Assembly (NCBI GenBank): GCA_028277745.1
Contig: JANQFR010000094.1
Span: 1 to 64,000 of the forward strand
Direction of reading: 5' to 3'
DNA: 64,000 bases
Source: Phycisphaeraceae bacterium
GTDB taxonomy: Bacteria; Planctomycetota; Phycisphaerae; Phycisphaerales; Phycisphaeraceae
The notes under the pieces are model-generated. The model made no database searches. It was not told the origin of the DNA and saw only the letters and a program-made list of their open reading frames with translations. Each line of letters opens with the position of its first letter. Within the stretch, counting starts at the first letter, position 1. The position numbers and the translations under genes are program-made. This document shows positions 56,266 to 64,000 of this stretch, one piece after another.

Positions 56266-57102
56266 ATGAGACTCGCCGCCGCTTCCCTGACCGCCGCCTG
56301 CCTGGCCTTCGCGTCCCACGCCCCCGCCGCGACGCTGCTCGACGCCGACTTCGACGCCGAGACCCCCAGCGCCGCCCTCGCCGACGGCTCGACCGTCGAC
56401 GGTCTGACCGTCGGGTCCGACACCGGCGGTGTGGTCTCACTCGTCAACGTCGGCGTCGGCGACAACGCCCTGCAACTGACCAAGAGCTCGGACGTTTTCC
56501 TCACCGACGGCCGGCCGTTCGTCTCGGCGCCCATCACCGGCGTCAGCACCACCGCTGCGGGCGACAACGTCCTCGCCATCGAGTTCGCTTACACCCGCCT
56601 GCCGACCACCCCCAACGGCGTGACCAACCCCGAGCCGCTGTTCCAGTTCCTGGTCAATATCGATTCGCAGCCCAACGTCAGCGCCGTCAGCACGATCCTC
56701 AACCTCGACATCCTCGGCACCGGCGTGGTGCGGTACTTCGACGGGACCACCGGCTCGACCGCCAGCACGGCCGTCCTCACCGGCCTGACCCTCACGCCCG
56801 GGACCGAGTACCAGTTCCGCATCGAGATCGACCTCTCCAGCGACACCCAGGACACCTGGTCGCTGCTGGTCAGCGAGGGGGCGACCGAGCAGCTCAACAT
56901 CGCCGGCATCAACACGCGCGTGGACAACGGCACGCCCGGGATCGTGCTGTTCAAGGGCGGGGTGAACGGCGGGGCGTTGAACGCCGACCCGTTCGCCCAG
57001 ATCGACGACATCAGCGTGATCTCCAGCCCGATCCCCGAGCCCGGCTCGATCGGCCTGGTCGCGGCCGCGGGGGCGCTGATGCTGACCACCCGCCGCCGTT
57101 GA
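56266..57102 (+). CDS. PEP-CTERM surface protein, downstream of the GntR regulator
   Basis: The 278-residue protein has a GAGGAG 8 bases before its ATG. A signal peptide (MRLAAASLTAACLAFASHAPA) precedes a beta-rich domain of the LamG/concanavalin kind (LLDADFDAETPSAALADGSTVDGLTV, then TYQFRIEIDLSSDTQDTW-type strands). The C-terminus is PIPEPGSIGLVAAAGALML with TTRRR, a PEP-CTERM tail. It is the same general type as the PEP-CTERM proteins at 16667-19115. It follows the regulator by 44 bases, so it may be co-transcribed with it. Confidence 0.87.
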   Translation: MRLAAASLTAACLAFASHAPAATLLDADFDAETPSAALADGSTVDGLTVGSDTGGVVSLVNVGVGDNALQLTKSSDVFLTDGRPFVSAPITGVSTTAAGDNVLAIEFAYTRLPTTPNGVTNPEPLFQFLVNIDSQPNVSAVSTILNLDILGTGVVRYFDGTTGSTASTAVLTGLTLTPGTEYQFRIEIDLSSDTQDTWSLLVSEGATEQLNIAGINTRVDNGTPGIVLFKGGVNGGALNADPFAQIDDISVISSPIPEPGSIGLVAAAGALMLTTRRR

Positions 57103-57189
57103 GCGGCGCCAACGCCCGTTCCCGGCCGCCCGCCCAACCGCGGGCCGCCGGGTTTCGTATCTCTCCTGGGGGCTGACAGGAGCCCGACC

Positions 57190-57921
57190 ATGCATCGTCG
57201 ACCGACCCCTCGACCCCGCGCCTTCACGCTGATCGAACTGCTGGTGGTGATCTCGATTGTTGCGCTGCTCATCGCTCTGCTGCTGCCGGCGCTTCAGGCG
57301 GCGCGCGAGACCGCGCGCAACGTGGCGTGCCTGAGCAACCTGCGGCAGATCGGCATCGCCAACACCGCCTACAGCGTCGACCACAACGGGTACTACCCGC
57401 CCATCGGGCGCGGCGCCCCGGACAACGTCCCCGCCTGGCACGCCCAGCTGCGGCCCTACCTCAACTCGTCTCTACCGCCGACGGGAGCGCTCAAGACGCT
57501 GGAGGTCTATCAGTGCCCTGTTGATGAGAGCGAGTTCCCCGGCGTTAGTCCCCAAAGCGAGAACTTCCTTTCCTACGCCGTCAATTGGGGGCAAGGCATG
57601 GATGGCGTACTCAGTGCGGACTCGTACATCTTGCCTCGGCGCCCCGAAGGCGCCGTCAAGCTGTTGAACACGGTCGACTTCCAAGAAAGCCCGTCGAAGC
57701 TGATCAATATCCTGGACAGTCATTGGTACGGCAATCAGTCGCGATACCGCGGTGAATCCAAGGCCAGCCAGCATTACATCGACGGTGTTAACTGGCACAG
57801 CGACCACCAGGACGGTGAAAAAGCCAACGCTTTGTTCTTCGACACCCACGCCAAGACCGTAGATCGTTGGACCGACCTCGACCGACTCAGCGGCCGGGTC
57901 CATTGGCGGCTGTCGCCCTGA
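57190..57921 (+). CDS. Prepilin-like secreted protein, second locus
   Basis: The 243-residue protein has the N-terminal FTLIELLVVISIVALLIALL helix, preceded by a basic MHRRPTPRPRA leader, then LPALQAARETARNVACLSNLRQIGIANTAYSVDHNGYYPP. The C-terminal HSDHQDGEKANALFFDTHAKTVDRW is a divergent form of the H-x(9)-D-G-H motif, with Thr replacing Gly. An AGGAG lies upstream of the ATG. It corresponds to the prepilin-like gene at 15825-16571 in the LacI-controlled locus. It lies between a PEP-CTERM gene and a glycoside hydrolase gene on the same strand. Confidence 0.88.
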   Translation: MHRRPTPRPRAFTLIELLVVISIVALLIALLLPALQAARETARNVACLSNLRQIGIANTAYSVDHNGYYPPIGRGAPDNVPAWHAQLRPYLNSSLPPTGALKTLEVYQCPVDESEFPGVSPQSENFLSYAVNWGQGMDGVLSADSYILPRRPEGAVKLLNTVDFQESPSKLINILDSHWYGNQSRYRGESKASQHYIDGVNWHSDHQDGEKANALFFDTHAKTVDRWTDLDRLSGRVHWRLSP

Positions 57922-57951
57922 TCCGACCATCACTCCATCTGGACCCCTTTC

Positions 57952-59823
57952 ATGCTTTCAAAACGCTTGACGTGTTTACTGATCCTGTTGTTCATCCCCG
58001 CCCTGACGCTCCGCGCCGACACGGTGCTCTGGCAGATCGGCGTCGATGACGGGTCGCGAGACGAGTTCACCGGCGGGCATCCGGACCGTCTAGTCATCCC
58101 CGATGATTGGCAGGCCCGCACCGCGCCGGGATCGGCGTGGCCCGAGTTCGTCAAGAACGCCGTCGCCAACCGCAAGAAGCCGGTCGTCATCGACTTCACG
58201 CTCGGCCAGGTCCCCGAGCACGGCGCCGAGCTGGACCTGGGGATCTTCGGCTCGACCAAGCTGACCCCACAGGTCGCGGTCTACCTCAACGGCACGATGG
58301 CGGGGCTGATCCAGACCTGGGGGCTCAAGGGCACCAAGCACGGCAAGACCCACACCTACCGCCGCGTGTATCGCCTCTACCTGCCGCCGCAGCTGCTCCG
58401 CGCCGGCGAGAACGAGCTGCGTCTCGGCTTCCTGCCCCAGCCCTACGGCTCGAACCCGGGGATGGATTATTTTTCGTGGGACTTCCTGCGGCTGCGCACG
58501 CTCGACCAGGCCCCCGCCGAGCCGGTCCACGGCGCGGTGGTCTACGCCGGCACGAACATGACCCTCGGCGCCGACGGCCCCAAGGCGTTCCGCGTGAACG
58601 AGCACGTGATCCGCATGGCGCCGCCCCTGCTCGAATGGCTCGGCATCGCCCACAGCGGCAACCTCGTCCGGGCCGCGTTTTGGTCCAACGTCTCGCGCCT
58701 CCAGACCCACCGCCGCGAGCTGCTGGAGACTTATCGCGACCTGAACATGCGCGTCGTGCTCAATACGCTGTACCTGGGGAACTTCACGCCCGACGGCGAG
58801 GAGTTGCCCGCCGAGCAGCGCACTTTGTTCGATGAGTACATGTCCAACTACAGCGACCTCGTGCAGTACGTCGAGGTCTCGAACGAGCCTGGGCTGATCG
58901 GGCCGATCCCCTACGAGAACGTGCTGGCGTTCACGAAGTACGTGAGGCAGGCGGTCCCGGAGCACGTGTCGGTGATGGGCCCGGGCTGGGCGTACAACAC
59001 GTGGGCGGGCGACGCCCAGAAACGCCGGTCGATCGAGGCCTATTGCGATGTGATCGGCGGCCACGCCTACGGCCTGAGCTTCAACAACACGCCCGGCGGC
59101 AGCTTCGTCGAGAACGTGCTGGCCTACGCCCCGTTGGAGGACGGCCTGCCCAAGCCGTTCATCAACACCGAGTTCGGCTCCAACGAGTGGCACCACGACT
59201 GGGACGCCAAGGACTTCACCACCCAGCCCCACGCCGCCGCGTTCGACCGCAACATGCGGGCCCACGTCGCCGTGGCGACCGGCTTCATGCAGCACGCCGC
59301 GTTCTTCGCTCACGCCAAGAAAGAGTTCGAGAAGTTCAGCCTCTTCGCCGACGTGGAGGACGACGACTGGGAGAATCATGATCCGCTCGACACCGCGGTC
59401 TGGCCGGGCATCGACGGGCAGGACTCGCGGGTGCAGACGTTCCGCCGCCTCGCGCTGGCGTACAGCACGCACGGCGCCCCGCTGCCGTGGACGCTGCTCA
59501 ACGCCGAGGCCTTGGCGTATCAGCCGGTCTACATCCGCTGTGTCGACACGTCCGCGCTCGACCCGCTGCCCGGCAGCGGCGGGGCGTCGGACAAGGTGCT
59601 GCTCAACTTCGTGAACTTCAGCGACGAGGCGCAGACGCTGCGCGTCCGGGTGACGCTGCCGCGGCCGGGCGTGTGGGCCGGCAAGCGGATCGGCCCCGGC
59701 GACACGCTGCGCGAGGCGACGCAGGCCGTCACCCTGACCGCCGACCCGGGCGTGGCGGTCGAGGTCGAGCTGCCGCCGCGGGAGAGCGTGCAGTTCATCC
59801 TCGACCCGCCGGGCGCGGGATGA
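57952..59823 (+). CDS. Secreted glycoside hydrolase-like protein, clan GH-A type
   Basis: The 623-residue protein has a signal peptide (MLSKRLTCLLILLFIPALTLRA). Residues about 25-190 are a beta-sandwich module opening with LWQIGVDDGSRDEF and containing QVAVYLNGTMAGLIQTWG, resembling the carbohydrate-binding parts of polysaccharide lyases. The catalytic part has YVEVSNEPGLIGP (N-E pair, expected acid/base Glu) and PFINTEFGSNEWHHD (expected nucleophile Glu), the order seen in clan GH-A enzymes. A small C-terminal beta domain follows. The exact family and substrate are not recognisable. The prepilin-like gene ends 30 bases upstream. Confidence 0.8.
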   Translation: MLSKRLTCLLILLFIPALTLRADTVLWQIGVDDGSRDEFTGGHPDRLVIPDDWQARTAPGSAWPEFVKNAVANRKKPVVIDFTLGQVPEHGAELDLGIFGSTKLTPQVAVYLNGTMAGLIQTWGLKGTKHGKTHTYRRVYRLYLPPQLLRAGENELRLGFLPQPYGSNPGMDYFSWDFLRLRTLDQAPAEPVHGAVVYAGTNMTLGADGPKAFRVNEHVIRMAPPLLEWLGIAHSGNLVRAAFWSNVSRLQTHRRELLETYRDLNMRVVLNTLYLGNFTPDGEELPAEQRTLFDEYMSNYSDLVQYVEVSNEPGLIGPIPYENVLAFTKYVRQAVPEHVSVMGPGWAYNTWAGDAQKRRSIEAYCDVIGGHAYGLSFNNTPGGSFVENVLAYAPLEDGLPKPFINTEFGSNEWHHDWDAKDFTTQPHAAAFDRNMRAHVAVATGFMQHAAFFAHAKKEFEKFSLFADVEDDDWENHDPLDTAVWPGIDGQDSRVQTFRRLALAYSTHGAPLPWTLLNAEALAYQPVYIRCVDTSALDPLPGSGGASDKVLLNFVNFSDEAQTLRVRVTLPRPGVWAGKRIGPGDTLREATQAVTLTADPGVAVEVELPPRESVQFILDPPGAG

Positions 59824-59835
59824 GGCGGCGTGATG

Positions 59836-59911
59836 AAGCCGGATCTGAGGGCGCCGCAGGCGTCCGAAGATCCGGATCTTCGCGTTGCTGCGCAACACTC
59901 AGAACCGGCTT
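59836..59911. repeat. Palindromic repeat, AAGCCGG family (copy 3)
   Basis: AAGCCGGATCTGAG (59836-59849) pairs with CTCAGAACCGGCTT (59898-59911) with one mismatch. A central perfect palindrome CGAAGATCCGGATCTTCG is flanked by two hairpins, GGCGCC/GGCGTC and GTTGC/GCAAC, so the folded form is a clover leaf. It lies between the convergent hydrolase and MATE genes. Confidence 0.88.
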
Positions 59912-59918
59912 ATGTTCT

Positions 59919-61298
59919 TTAAAGCGTGATCTTCTCCCACGGCCCGAAGCGCCAGCGGGCCCAGAACGTCGCGCCCAGGATGACGATGTACAGCGTCGCG
60001 GCGCCCCACGGCCCAAGGCTGCCCCACTGCGGCGCAAACCAGGCGGCGGCGAACCCGCCGCCCATGAACACGATCAGCACCGCGACGATCATCATGATCG
60101 CTGGCCAGCGGGTGTCGCCCGCGCCGCGCAGCGCGTTGCTGTGGATGATCCCGATCGCGTCGAACACCTGGAACACCGCGCACAGCAGCAGCATGCGCGA
60201 CGCCCATGAGATCACCTCCGGGTCGTTGTCCTTGCTCAGCAGCGCCGCCAGCTCGGCGCCGGAGGTGACGTACGCCGCGCCGATCAGCCCCATGTACCCG
60301 ATGGCGAACCCCGCGCCCCAGCGCACGATCGTGCGCGCCAACTCGGGGCGACCCTGGCCGATCGCTTTGCCCACCGCGGCCGTCACCGCCATGCCCAGCC
60401 CGACCGCGGGCATGAAGCTCACCTCCAGGAACTTGAAGGTGATGTTGTTGGCCGCGAGCTGGGCCGTGCCGAACCGGCCGATCAGCACGAGGGTGAACAC
60501 CGTGAACGCGGCGATGTCGGTGAGCCACTGCAGCCCCGCGGGCAGGCCGATGCGGATCACGCCCATCATCCGCCGGCCGCTCCACCGCCACGCCGCGCGC
60601 GTGCCGAACTCACGGTGAACGTGGGGCGCGAGGAACCAGACCAGCAGCACCGCCGCCTGGAGCGCCGCCGCGAGGGACGTGGCCTGCGCGGCGCCGGCGA
60701 TGCCCCGCGCCTCGAACCCCCAGTGGCCGAAGATCAGCGCGTAGTTCGCCGCCACGTTGAATATGTTGCCGATCAACGCCGCCCAGAACCCCACCATCGG
60801 CCGGTGGATGCCGGTGAAGAAGTTCGACAACGCCACCCCCACCAGCGCGGGCGCCACCTGCAGCAGCCCGTATTTGACGTAGGCGACCTCCATCGCTTGC
60901 ACCGCCGGCTCGTGGCCGACCGCGGCGAACAGGGGCTCGGCCCCCCACCACAGCGGCAGCACCCCGACGCCGAACAGCAGCGACAGGTACGTCCCCTGCC
61001 ACGCGTACGCCGCCCCGTCCCGCGGCTCGCCGCGCCCCAGCGCCTGCGACACGAACGTGCTCACCACCGACAGCACGCCCATCCCCAACGCGATGATGCA
61101 GAACAGCACCACCCCCGCCGGCATGATCGCCGCCTGGGCCTGCGTGCCCAGGCGCGACACCATCACGAAGTCCACGAAGCTCATCGCGGTGCGCGACACC
61201 ATCGACGCGATGATCGGCAGCGCGAGCAGGATCAGCGCCTTGGGGACCGCCCAGCCCGTCGGGGCCGGCTCGAGTTGACGCGCGCCGTCGTCGGGCAT
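59919..61298 (-). CDS. MATE-family efflux transporter
   Basis: The 459-residue membrane protein has twelve helices in two related halves. The first half has IIASMVSRTAMSFVDFVMVSRLGTQAQAA, the second has ITFKFLEVSFMPAVGLGMAVTAAVGKAIGQGRPELA, the usual paired MATE motifs, with G-x-G-R-x-E/P loops (ALGRGEPRDG and GQGRPELA). It exports cationic drugs or metabolites using sodium or proton gradients; the substrate is unknown. It is a single gene convergent with the hydrolase gene. Confidence 0.93.
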   Translation of the reverse strand: MPDDGARQLEPAPTGWAVPKALILLALPIIASMVSRTAMSFVDFVMVSRLGTQAQAAIMPAGVVLFCIIALGMGVLSVVSTFVSQALGRGEPRDGAAYAWQGTYLSLLFGVGVLPLWWGAEPLFAAVGHEPAVQAMEVAYVKYGLLQVAPALVGVALSNFFTGIHRPMVGFWAALIGNIFNVAANYALIFGHWGFEARGIAGAAQATSLAAALQAAVLLVWFLAPHVHREFGTRAAWRWSGRRMMGVIRIGLPAGLQWLTDIAAFTVFTLVLIGRFGTAQLAANNITFKFLEVSFMPAVGLGMAVTAAVGKAIGQGRPELARTIVRWGAGFAIGYMGLIGAAYVTSGAELAALLSKDNDPEVISWASRMLLLCAVFQVFDAIGIIHSNALRGAGDTRWPAIMMIVAVLIVFMGGGFAAAWFAPQWGSLGPWGAATLYIVILGATFWARWRFGPWEKITL

Positions 61299-61379
61299 GG
61301 GCCCGGTACGCTACGTCGGGCGGTGGGCTTGGACAAATCAACTCGCGGCGGGCTCAGCTTTGTTTTCAAATGCTGGATC

Positions 61380-61577
61380 ATGAAACCGCGGATGAACGCG
61401 GATAAACGCTGATTTCGGAAGCATTAAATGTTTCTTTGAACAAGGCGTTCGATCGCATGCCCAATGACTTGAAGCAAGCGGATCGGGTGATGCCTGGCAT
61501 AGCGGATGCTTGGAGCCCGGTTCTCAATGGCTCTGACTTATATCCGCGTTCACCTGCGTTCATCCGCGGTTTCATCC
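61380..61577. repeat. Inverted array of degenerate 10-base repeats
   Basis: The left array (61380-61414) reads CCGCGGATGAA, CGCGGATAAA, CGCTGAT. The right array (61541-61577) is its inverse: TATCCGCGTT, CACCTGCGTT, CATCCGCGGT, TTCATCCC. The core is about 125 bases and has no gene I can name. The arms match the general form of the elements at 3043-3166, 10424-10858 and 35305-35444. It fills the gap between the MATE gene and tRNA-Tyr. Confidence 0.75.
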
Positions 61578-61680
61578 CAGGATGGAGTCTGAGGACAGGC
61601 CGATATTGACAGAGATTGACGCCTGTCGCCGCATCGGTTTCAATACGTGGCTCACTCCCGCGGCCCGGCCGCCGCGGGAT

Positions 61681-61763
61681 GGGCGGATGCCAGAGCGGCC
61701 AAATGGGGCGGGCTGTAAACCCGCTGGCGAAAGCCTTCGTAGGTTCGAATCCTACTCCGCCCA
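61681..61763 (+). tRNA. tRNA-Tyr (anticodon GTA)
   Basis: The acceptor stem pairs GGGCGGA (61681-61687) with TCCGCCC (61756-61762), followed by A. The anticodon stem-loop is GCGGG-CTGTAAA-CCCGC with GTA. The long variable arm identifies a class II tRNA, and the T arm is TAGG-TTCGAAT-CCTA. CCA is not encoded. A palindrome and T-run follow within 10 bases. Confidence 0.96.
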
Positions 61764-61771
61764 CTTGTATA

Positions 61772-61810
61772 GAAGCCCAGGGATTCCAATCCCTGGGCTT
61801 CGGTCTTTTT
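61772..61810 (+). terminator. Intrinsic terminator after tRNA-Tyr formed by a repeat palindrome
   Basis: GAAGCCCAGGGATT (61772-61785) and AATCCCTGGGCTTC (61788-61801) pair perfectly around CC and are followed by GGTCTTTTT. The palindrome is the same family as 37503-37532. It has all features of a terminator for the tRNA transcript and ends at the stop codon of the convergent hydrolase gene. Confidence 0.75.
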
Positions 61811-62897
61811 AATAGTCGTAGGCGCCTTCCCGCAGGTTGGTCGATTCTGTCAGCGAGCCGCCTGCGGTGTCCACGAACGCGGCGTGCGGGTCGGTGAGCT
61901 TGCCGTACAGCTCGGGGCGTCGGTCCTTGAGGTAATAATAGTTTGGCGCGGGGTGGGTGGGCCCGTAGTAGGCGGGGACGCAGTCGGCGACGAGGAGGGT
62001 GTCCTGCTCGTGGCCGGCGGCGACGATCGGGTCCCCGTGAGGGCCGTAGACGATGCTGTTGCCGCGGTAGTGCCACACGTCGCCGTCGCGGGTTTCGTAG
62101 CCGCACCGGTTGGCGTAGGCAAAGAAGAGGTTGTTGGCGTAGGCGTGGGCGGGGAACTGGATCTTCGAGACGTCGGGGTAAGGGACTTTGCTGCGCTGTC
62201 CGTTGGGCATGCGGTAGTAGCTGTCGGCGGCGGTGGGGCCGACGACCAGCTTGGCGCCTTTGAGGGCGAGGAGGCGGACGAGCTCGGGGAACTCGCACTC
62301 GTAGCAGTTGAGCACCCCGACCGGGAAGCCGTGGATGACGTAGGTCTGCGGCTCACGGTCGCCCGGGGTCCAGTTGTCGCGCTCCTGCTGCCCGTAGAGG
62401 TGGGTCTTTTGGTAGCTGTCGAGCAGCGTCCCGTGTTCGTCGATGACGGCGATGCTGTCGAAACAGGCCGGCCGGCCGTCGGGCGCCTGGGCGCTCTCGC
62501 CATATGGGACCAGCATGCCCATCTGATGGTCGGCCGCCAACTCGCGAGCGCGGGTGATGCTCGGGCCGTCGAGCGGTTCGGAAACCTGGCGGGCGGTGTC
62601 GGGGTCGAGCGCGTAGCCGGGCAGGTACAGCTCGGGGAAGCTCAGCAACTGGGCGCCGTACTTTTTGGCGGTCGCGGCGGCCTGTTCGAGGCGTTGCAGG
62701 TTCGCCGCGACCGCGTCCGGTCCGCACGCGGCCTGGGCCTGATAGATCGCCAGCCGGATCCCCGCGCCCGCCGGCGGCGGGTCCTCATAGATCGCGGTCC
62801 GCACCTGGAGCTTGCGGTAACTCTTGAGTACGGTCGGGGACGGCTCGGGCGTCCCGTCGTTGGCTTGTTTGAGAAGGTCGGCGGTGGGGTCGGACAT
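61809..62897 (-). CDS. Carbon-nitrogen hydrolase (nitrilase superfamily)
   Basis: The 362-residue protein has the nitrilase-fold triad: Glu in LLSFPELYLPGYAL, Lys in SYQKTHLYG and Cys in VGVLNCYECEFPE. Enzymes of this superfamily hydrolyse amides, carbamoyl compounds or nitriles; the substrate is not evident. An N-terminal extension of about 45 residues (MSDPTADLLKQANDGTPEPS up to GAGIRLAIYQAQ) precedes the fold and is not typical. The DVWHYRGNSIVYGPHGDPI and HPAPNYYYLKDRRPELYGKL segments resemble amidohydrolases of this group. It stands alone, divergent from the candidate small RNA. Confidence 0.9.
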   Translation of the reverse strand: MSDPTADLLKQANDGTPEPSPTVLKSYRKLQVRTAIYEDPPPAGAGIRLAIYQAQAACGPDAVAANLQRLEQAAATAKKYGAQLLSFPELYLPGYALDPDTARQVSEPLDGPSITRARELAADHQMGMLVPYGESAQAPDGRPACFDSIAVIDEHGTLLDSYQKTHLYGQQERDNWTPGDREPQTYVIHGFPVGVLNCYECEFPELVRLLALKGAKLVVGPTAADSYYRMPNGQRSKVPYPDVSKIQFPAHAYANNLFFAYANRCGYETRDGDVWHYRGNSIVYGPHGDPIVAAGHEQDTLLVADCVPAYYGPTHPAPNYYYLKDRRPELYGKLTDPHAAFVDTAGGSLTESTNLREGAYDY

Positions 62898-62981
62898 GGC
62901 GGTGCTCCTTCGGGTCGGGCCGGTCGGCCGCGGTATGGCTTGGACGCATGTAAATAAAAAGTCAAAATAGTCTTTTTGGGG

Positions 62982-63009
62982 TTGACGCCGCGCCGGGAAC
63001 GTGGATAAT
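62982..63009 (+). promoter_or_regulatory. Promoter in the nitrilase-dnaA gap
   Basis: TTGACG (62982-62987) and GATAAT (63004-63009) are 16 bases apart; each matches consensus at 5 of 6 positions. The region upstream is AT-rich, unlike its surroundings. No convincing coding region follows; the next feature is a strong intrinsic terminator about 55 bases after the expected start. Confidence 0.6.
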
Positions 63010-63015
63010 TATATT

Positions 63016-63114
63016 AGGACAATACAGTCTTCATTTGACTGACGCTTGGAGTTCCGTTCGGGCCCCCGTGTCAAGGGTGATTTCTCCCCCCACCCTTGAC
63101 CGGGGGTGTTTTAT
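63016..63114 (+). ncRNA. Candidate small RNA of about 100 nt
   Basis: The expected transcript begins near 63016 and ends in a T-rich tract after 63106. It would have a small stem-loop (CAGTC/GACTG, about 63024-63041) and a strong terminator hairpin. The hairpin pairs CCCCCG (63063-63068) with CGGGGG (63101-63106) and GTCAAGGGTG (63070-63079) with CACCCTTGAC (63091-63100), then TGTTTTATT follows. The only open frame is arginine-rich and runs through the hairpin. No match to signal recognition particle RNA, 6S RNA or tmRNA signatures was seen. Confidence 0.45.
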
Positions 63115-63142
63115 TGATGGCCCGGCCCGGGTTGTAACAAGA

Positions 63143-63182
63143 ACCGCCGGCCGCCGCCTTCCTTGGCGGCGGGGCCGGCGGT
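63143..63182 (-). terminator. Intrinsic terminator of dnaA
   Basis: ACCGCCGGCC-GCCGCC (63143-63158) pairs with the mirror arm at 63165-63182 with a two-base bulge around TTCCTT. Reading the minus strand, TTCTTGTT follows. It lies about 40 bases after the dnaA stop codon. Confidence 0.55.
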
Positions 63183-63220
63183 CGTGGCGCAGGGGCTCAC
63201 AGGGAGTTGCGCGGCAACAC

Positions 63221-64000
63221 TCAGCCGCGCAGGATCGTACGGCGGAGCCGCTCCACTAGGTTCGCGGCGCTCGTCTCGCCCAGGCCGTTGGGCAGGAGCA
63301 CGGGCTGGTCCGACTCGATCTGTTTTTTCATCCGTTGGGCGGCGGTGATCACCGTCGAGTGGTTCTTCCGCCCCATTGCCGCGGCGATCTCGGGGAAGCT
63401 CATCGACGTGAACTGACGGGTCAGGTGCACCACGAGCGACCGCGCCAGGACCACGTGGCGGTGCCGGCCGGCGCCGGTGATCTGGGCCGGGGTGACGTGC
63501 AGTTCCTCCGCGACCGCCTGGAGCACGTGTTCGTAACGGACGCGCCGCCGTTTGGAGTCGGGCGCTTCCGAGCGCAGCAGCCGCTCGACCATCGCCCGGC
63601 CGATCGGCTCGTCGGGGGCCACGCCCTGGGCGTTGAGCGACGCCATCGCGTGCAGCTTGGCGAGCAGGCCCTCGATCTCGCGGACCGACCCGTCGCCGTG
63701 CTCCGCCAGCGGCTCGATCACGCCGGGGCTCAGCGTTAGCCCGCGCCGGCCGGCGAGGGTCTGCACCAGCTGGCGGCGGAGTTGTTCGTCGGGCGGGTTG
63801 ATCTGCACCACCAGCCCGCGCACGCAGCGGCTGACCAGTTGCTGGGAGAACTGCTCGATCAGCTTCGGGTGGCTGTCGCTGGCGAGCACGACCCGGGCGC
63901 CGCCCAGCTCGATCTGGTCGAAGCTGTGGAGGAACTCCTGCTGGGTCGCGGCCTTGTTGGCGATGAAGTGGACATCATCGACCGCCAGCAGATCGACGCG
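63221..64000 (-). CDS. dnaA: DnaA chromosomal replication initiator, 5' end outside the window
   Basis: The last 259 residues are present; the frame enters from the right edge. VDLLAVDDVHFIANKAATQQEFLHSFDQIE is the Walker B region of the AAA+ domain, and GARVVLASDSHPKLIEQFSQQLVSRCVRGLVVQI covers sensor 1 and the arginine-finger region. Domain IV contains the helix-turn-helix for DnaA boxes (SFPEIAAAMGRKNHSTVITAAQRMKKQI). The domain III-IV linker includes an extra RSEAPDSKRRRVRYEHVL segment. No cluster of DnaA boxes lies in the adjacent gap, so the origin is not evident here. Confidence 0.96.
   Translation of the reverse strand, partial: RVDLLAVDDVHFIANKAATQQEFLHSFDQIELGGARVVLASDSHPKLIEQFSQQLVSRCVRGLVVQINPPDEQLRRQLVQTLAGRRGLTLSPGVIEPLAEHGDGSVREIEGLLAKLHAMASLNAQGVAPDEPIGRAMVERLLRSEAPDSKRRRVRYEHVLQAVAEELHVTPAQITGAGRHRHVVLARSLVVHLTRQFTSMSFPEIAAAMGRKNHSTVITAAQRMKKQIESDQPVLLPNGLGETSAANLVERLRRTILRG

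Noticed and set aside
63016..63114. Signal recognition particle RNA, 6S RNA or a riboswitch for the sequence near dnaA
   Set aside because: The conserved SRP loop motif and the 6S open-bubble shape are not seen, and no gene directly follows that a riboswitch could control.

Overview
The window is a high-GC chromosomal segment that most resembles a Planctomycetota genome, probably class Phycisphaerae. The evidence is several secreted proteins ending in PEP-CTERM sorting tails, prepilin-like secreted proteins with a GFTLIELLVVIS-type N-terminus and a C-terminal FFDGH or FFDTH motif, a fused cbb3 oxidase subunit I/II, and many short genes preceded by palindromic intergenic elements. This placement comes from gene content; I could not run a phylogeny.

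Layout. 0-3 kb: the start of a probable M17 aminopeptidase, a secreted HEAT-like protein, a low-GC ankyrin gene bracketed by structured direct repeats, a small membrane protein and a YlbF-like protein. 3-6.5 kb: RNase R and Lgt. 6.5-13.7 kb: a propionate-type energy module on the minus strand, with methylmalonyl-CoA epimerase, a biotin-dependent sodium-pumping decarboxylase (four subunits), biotin ligase and a succinyl-CoA:acetate type CoA transferase; a four-helix-bundle gene flanked by telomere-like heptamer arrays sits inside it. 13.9-15.7 kb: a peptide-binding lipoprotein. 15.8-22.2 kb: a LacI-controlled carbohydrate locus (glycoside hydrolase, LacI regulator, two PEP-CTERM proteins, prepilin-like protein). 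22.3-23.5 kb: a STAS protein and a zinc-ribbon membrane protein. 23.6-31.1 kb: a compact chemotaxis-type cluster, CheW-R-A-X-Y-FapA/DUF342-CheB, with no receptor. 31.3-37.5 kb: an Rrf2 regulator, a response regulator/GGDEF protein, a histidine kinase, a PDZ-like secreted protein and a branched-chain amino-acid type binding lipoprotein. 37.5-44.7 kb: GTP-dependent PEP carboxykinase, a thioredoxin-fold protein without the CxxC, an unrecognised protein, a Rieske ferredoxin, an M20 dipeptidase and an ECF sigma/anti-sigma pair. 44.8-54 kb: a complete cbb3 cytochrome oxidase operon led by an Rrf2 regulator (ccoNO, Q, P, G, H, SafE, I, S). 54-61.3 kb: an HD-domain protein, then a second carbohydrate locus (GntR/LacI-fold regulator, PEP-CTERM protein, prepilin-like protein, glycoside hydrolase) and a MATE exporter. 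61.4-64 kb: tRNA-Tyr, a carbon-nitrogen hydrolase, a candidate small RNA and the 3' part of dnaA.

The genes suggest a heterotroph of complex polysaccharides that respires at low oxygen (cbb3) and conserves energy through methylmalonyl-CoA/propionate chemistry. Two features stand out. First, two separate loci combine a LacI-fold sugar sensor, PEP-CTERM surface protein, prepilin-like protein and clan GH-A enzyme. Second, four loci share one architecture: short degenerate tandem repeats in inverted orientation around a small core, one of which carries a four-helix-bundle gene. At least four other families of palindromic elements occur in the gaps, one of them in frame inside rnr.
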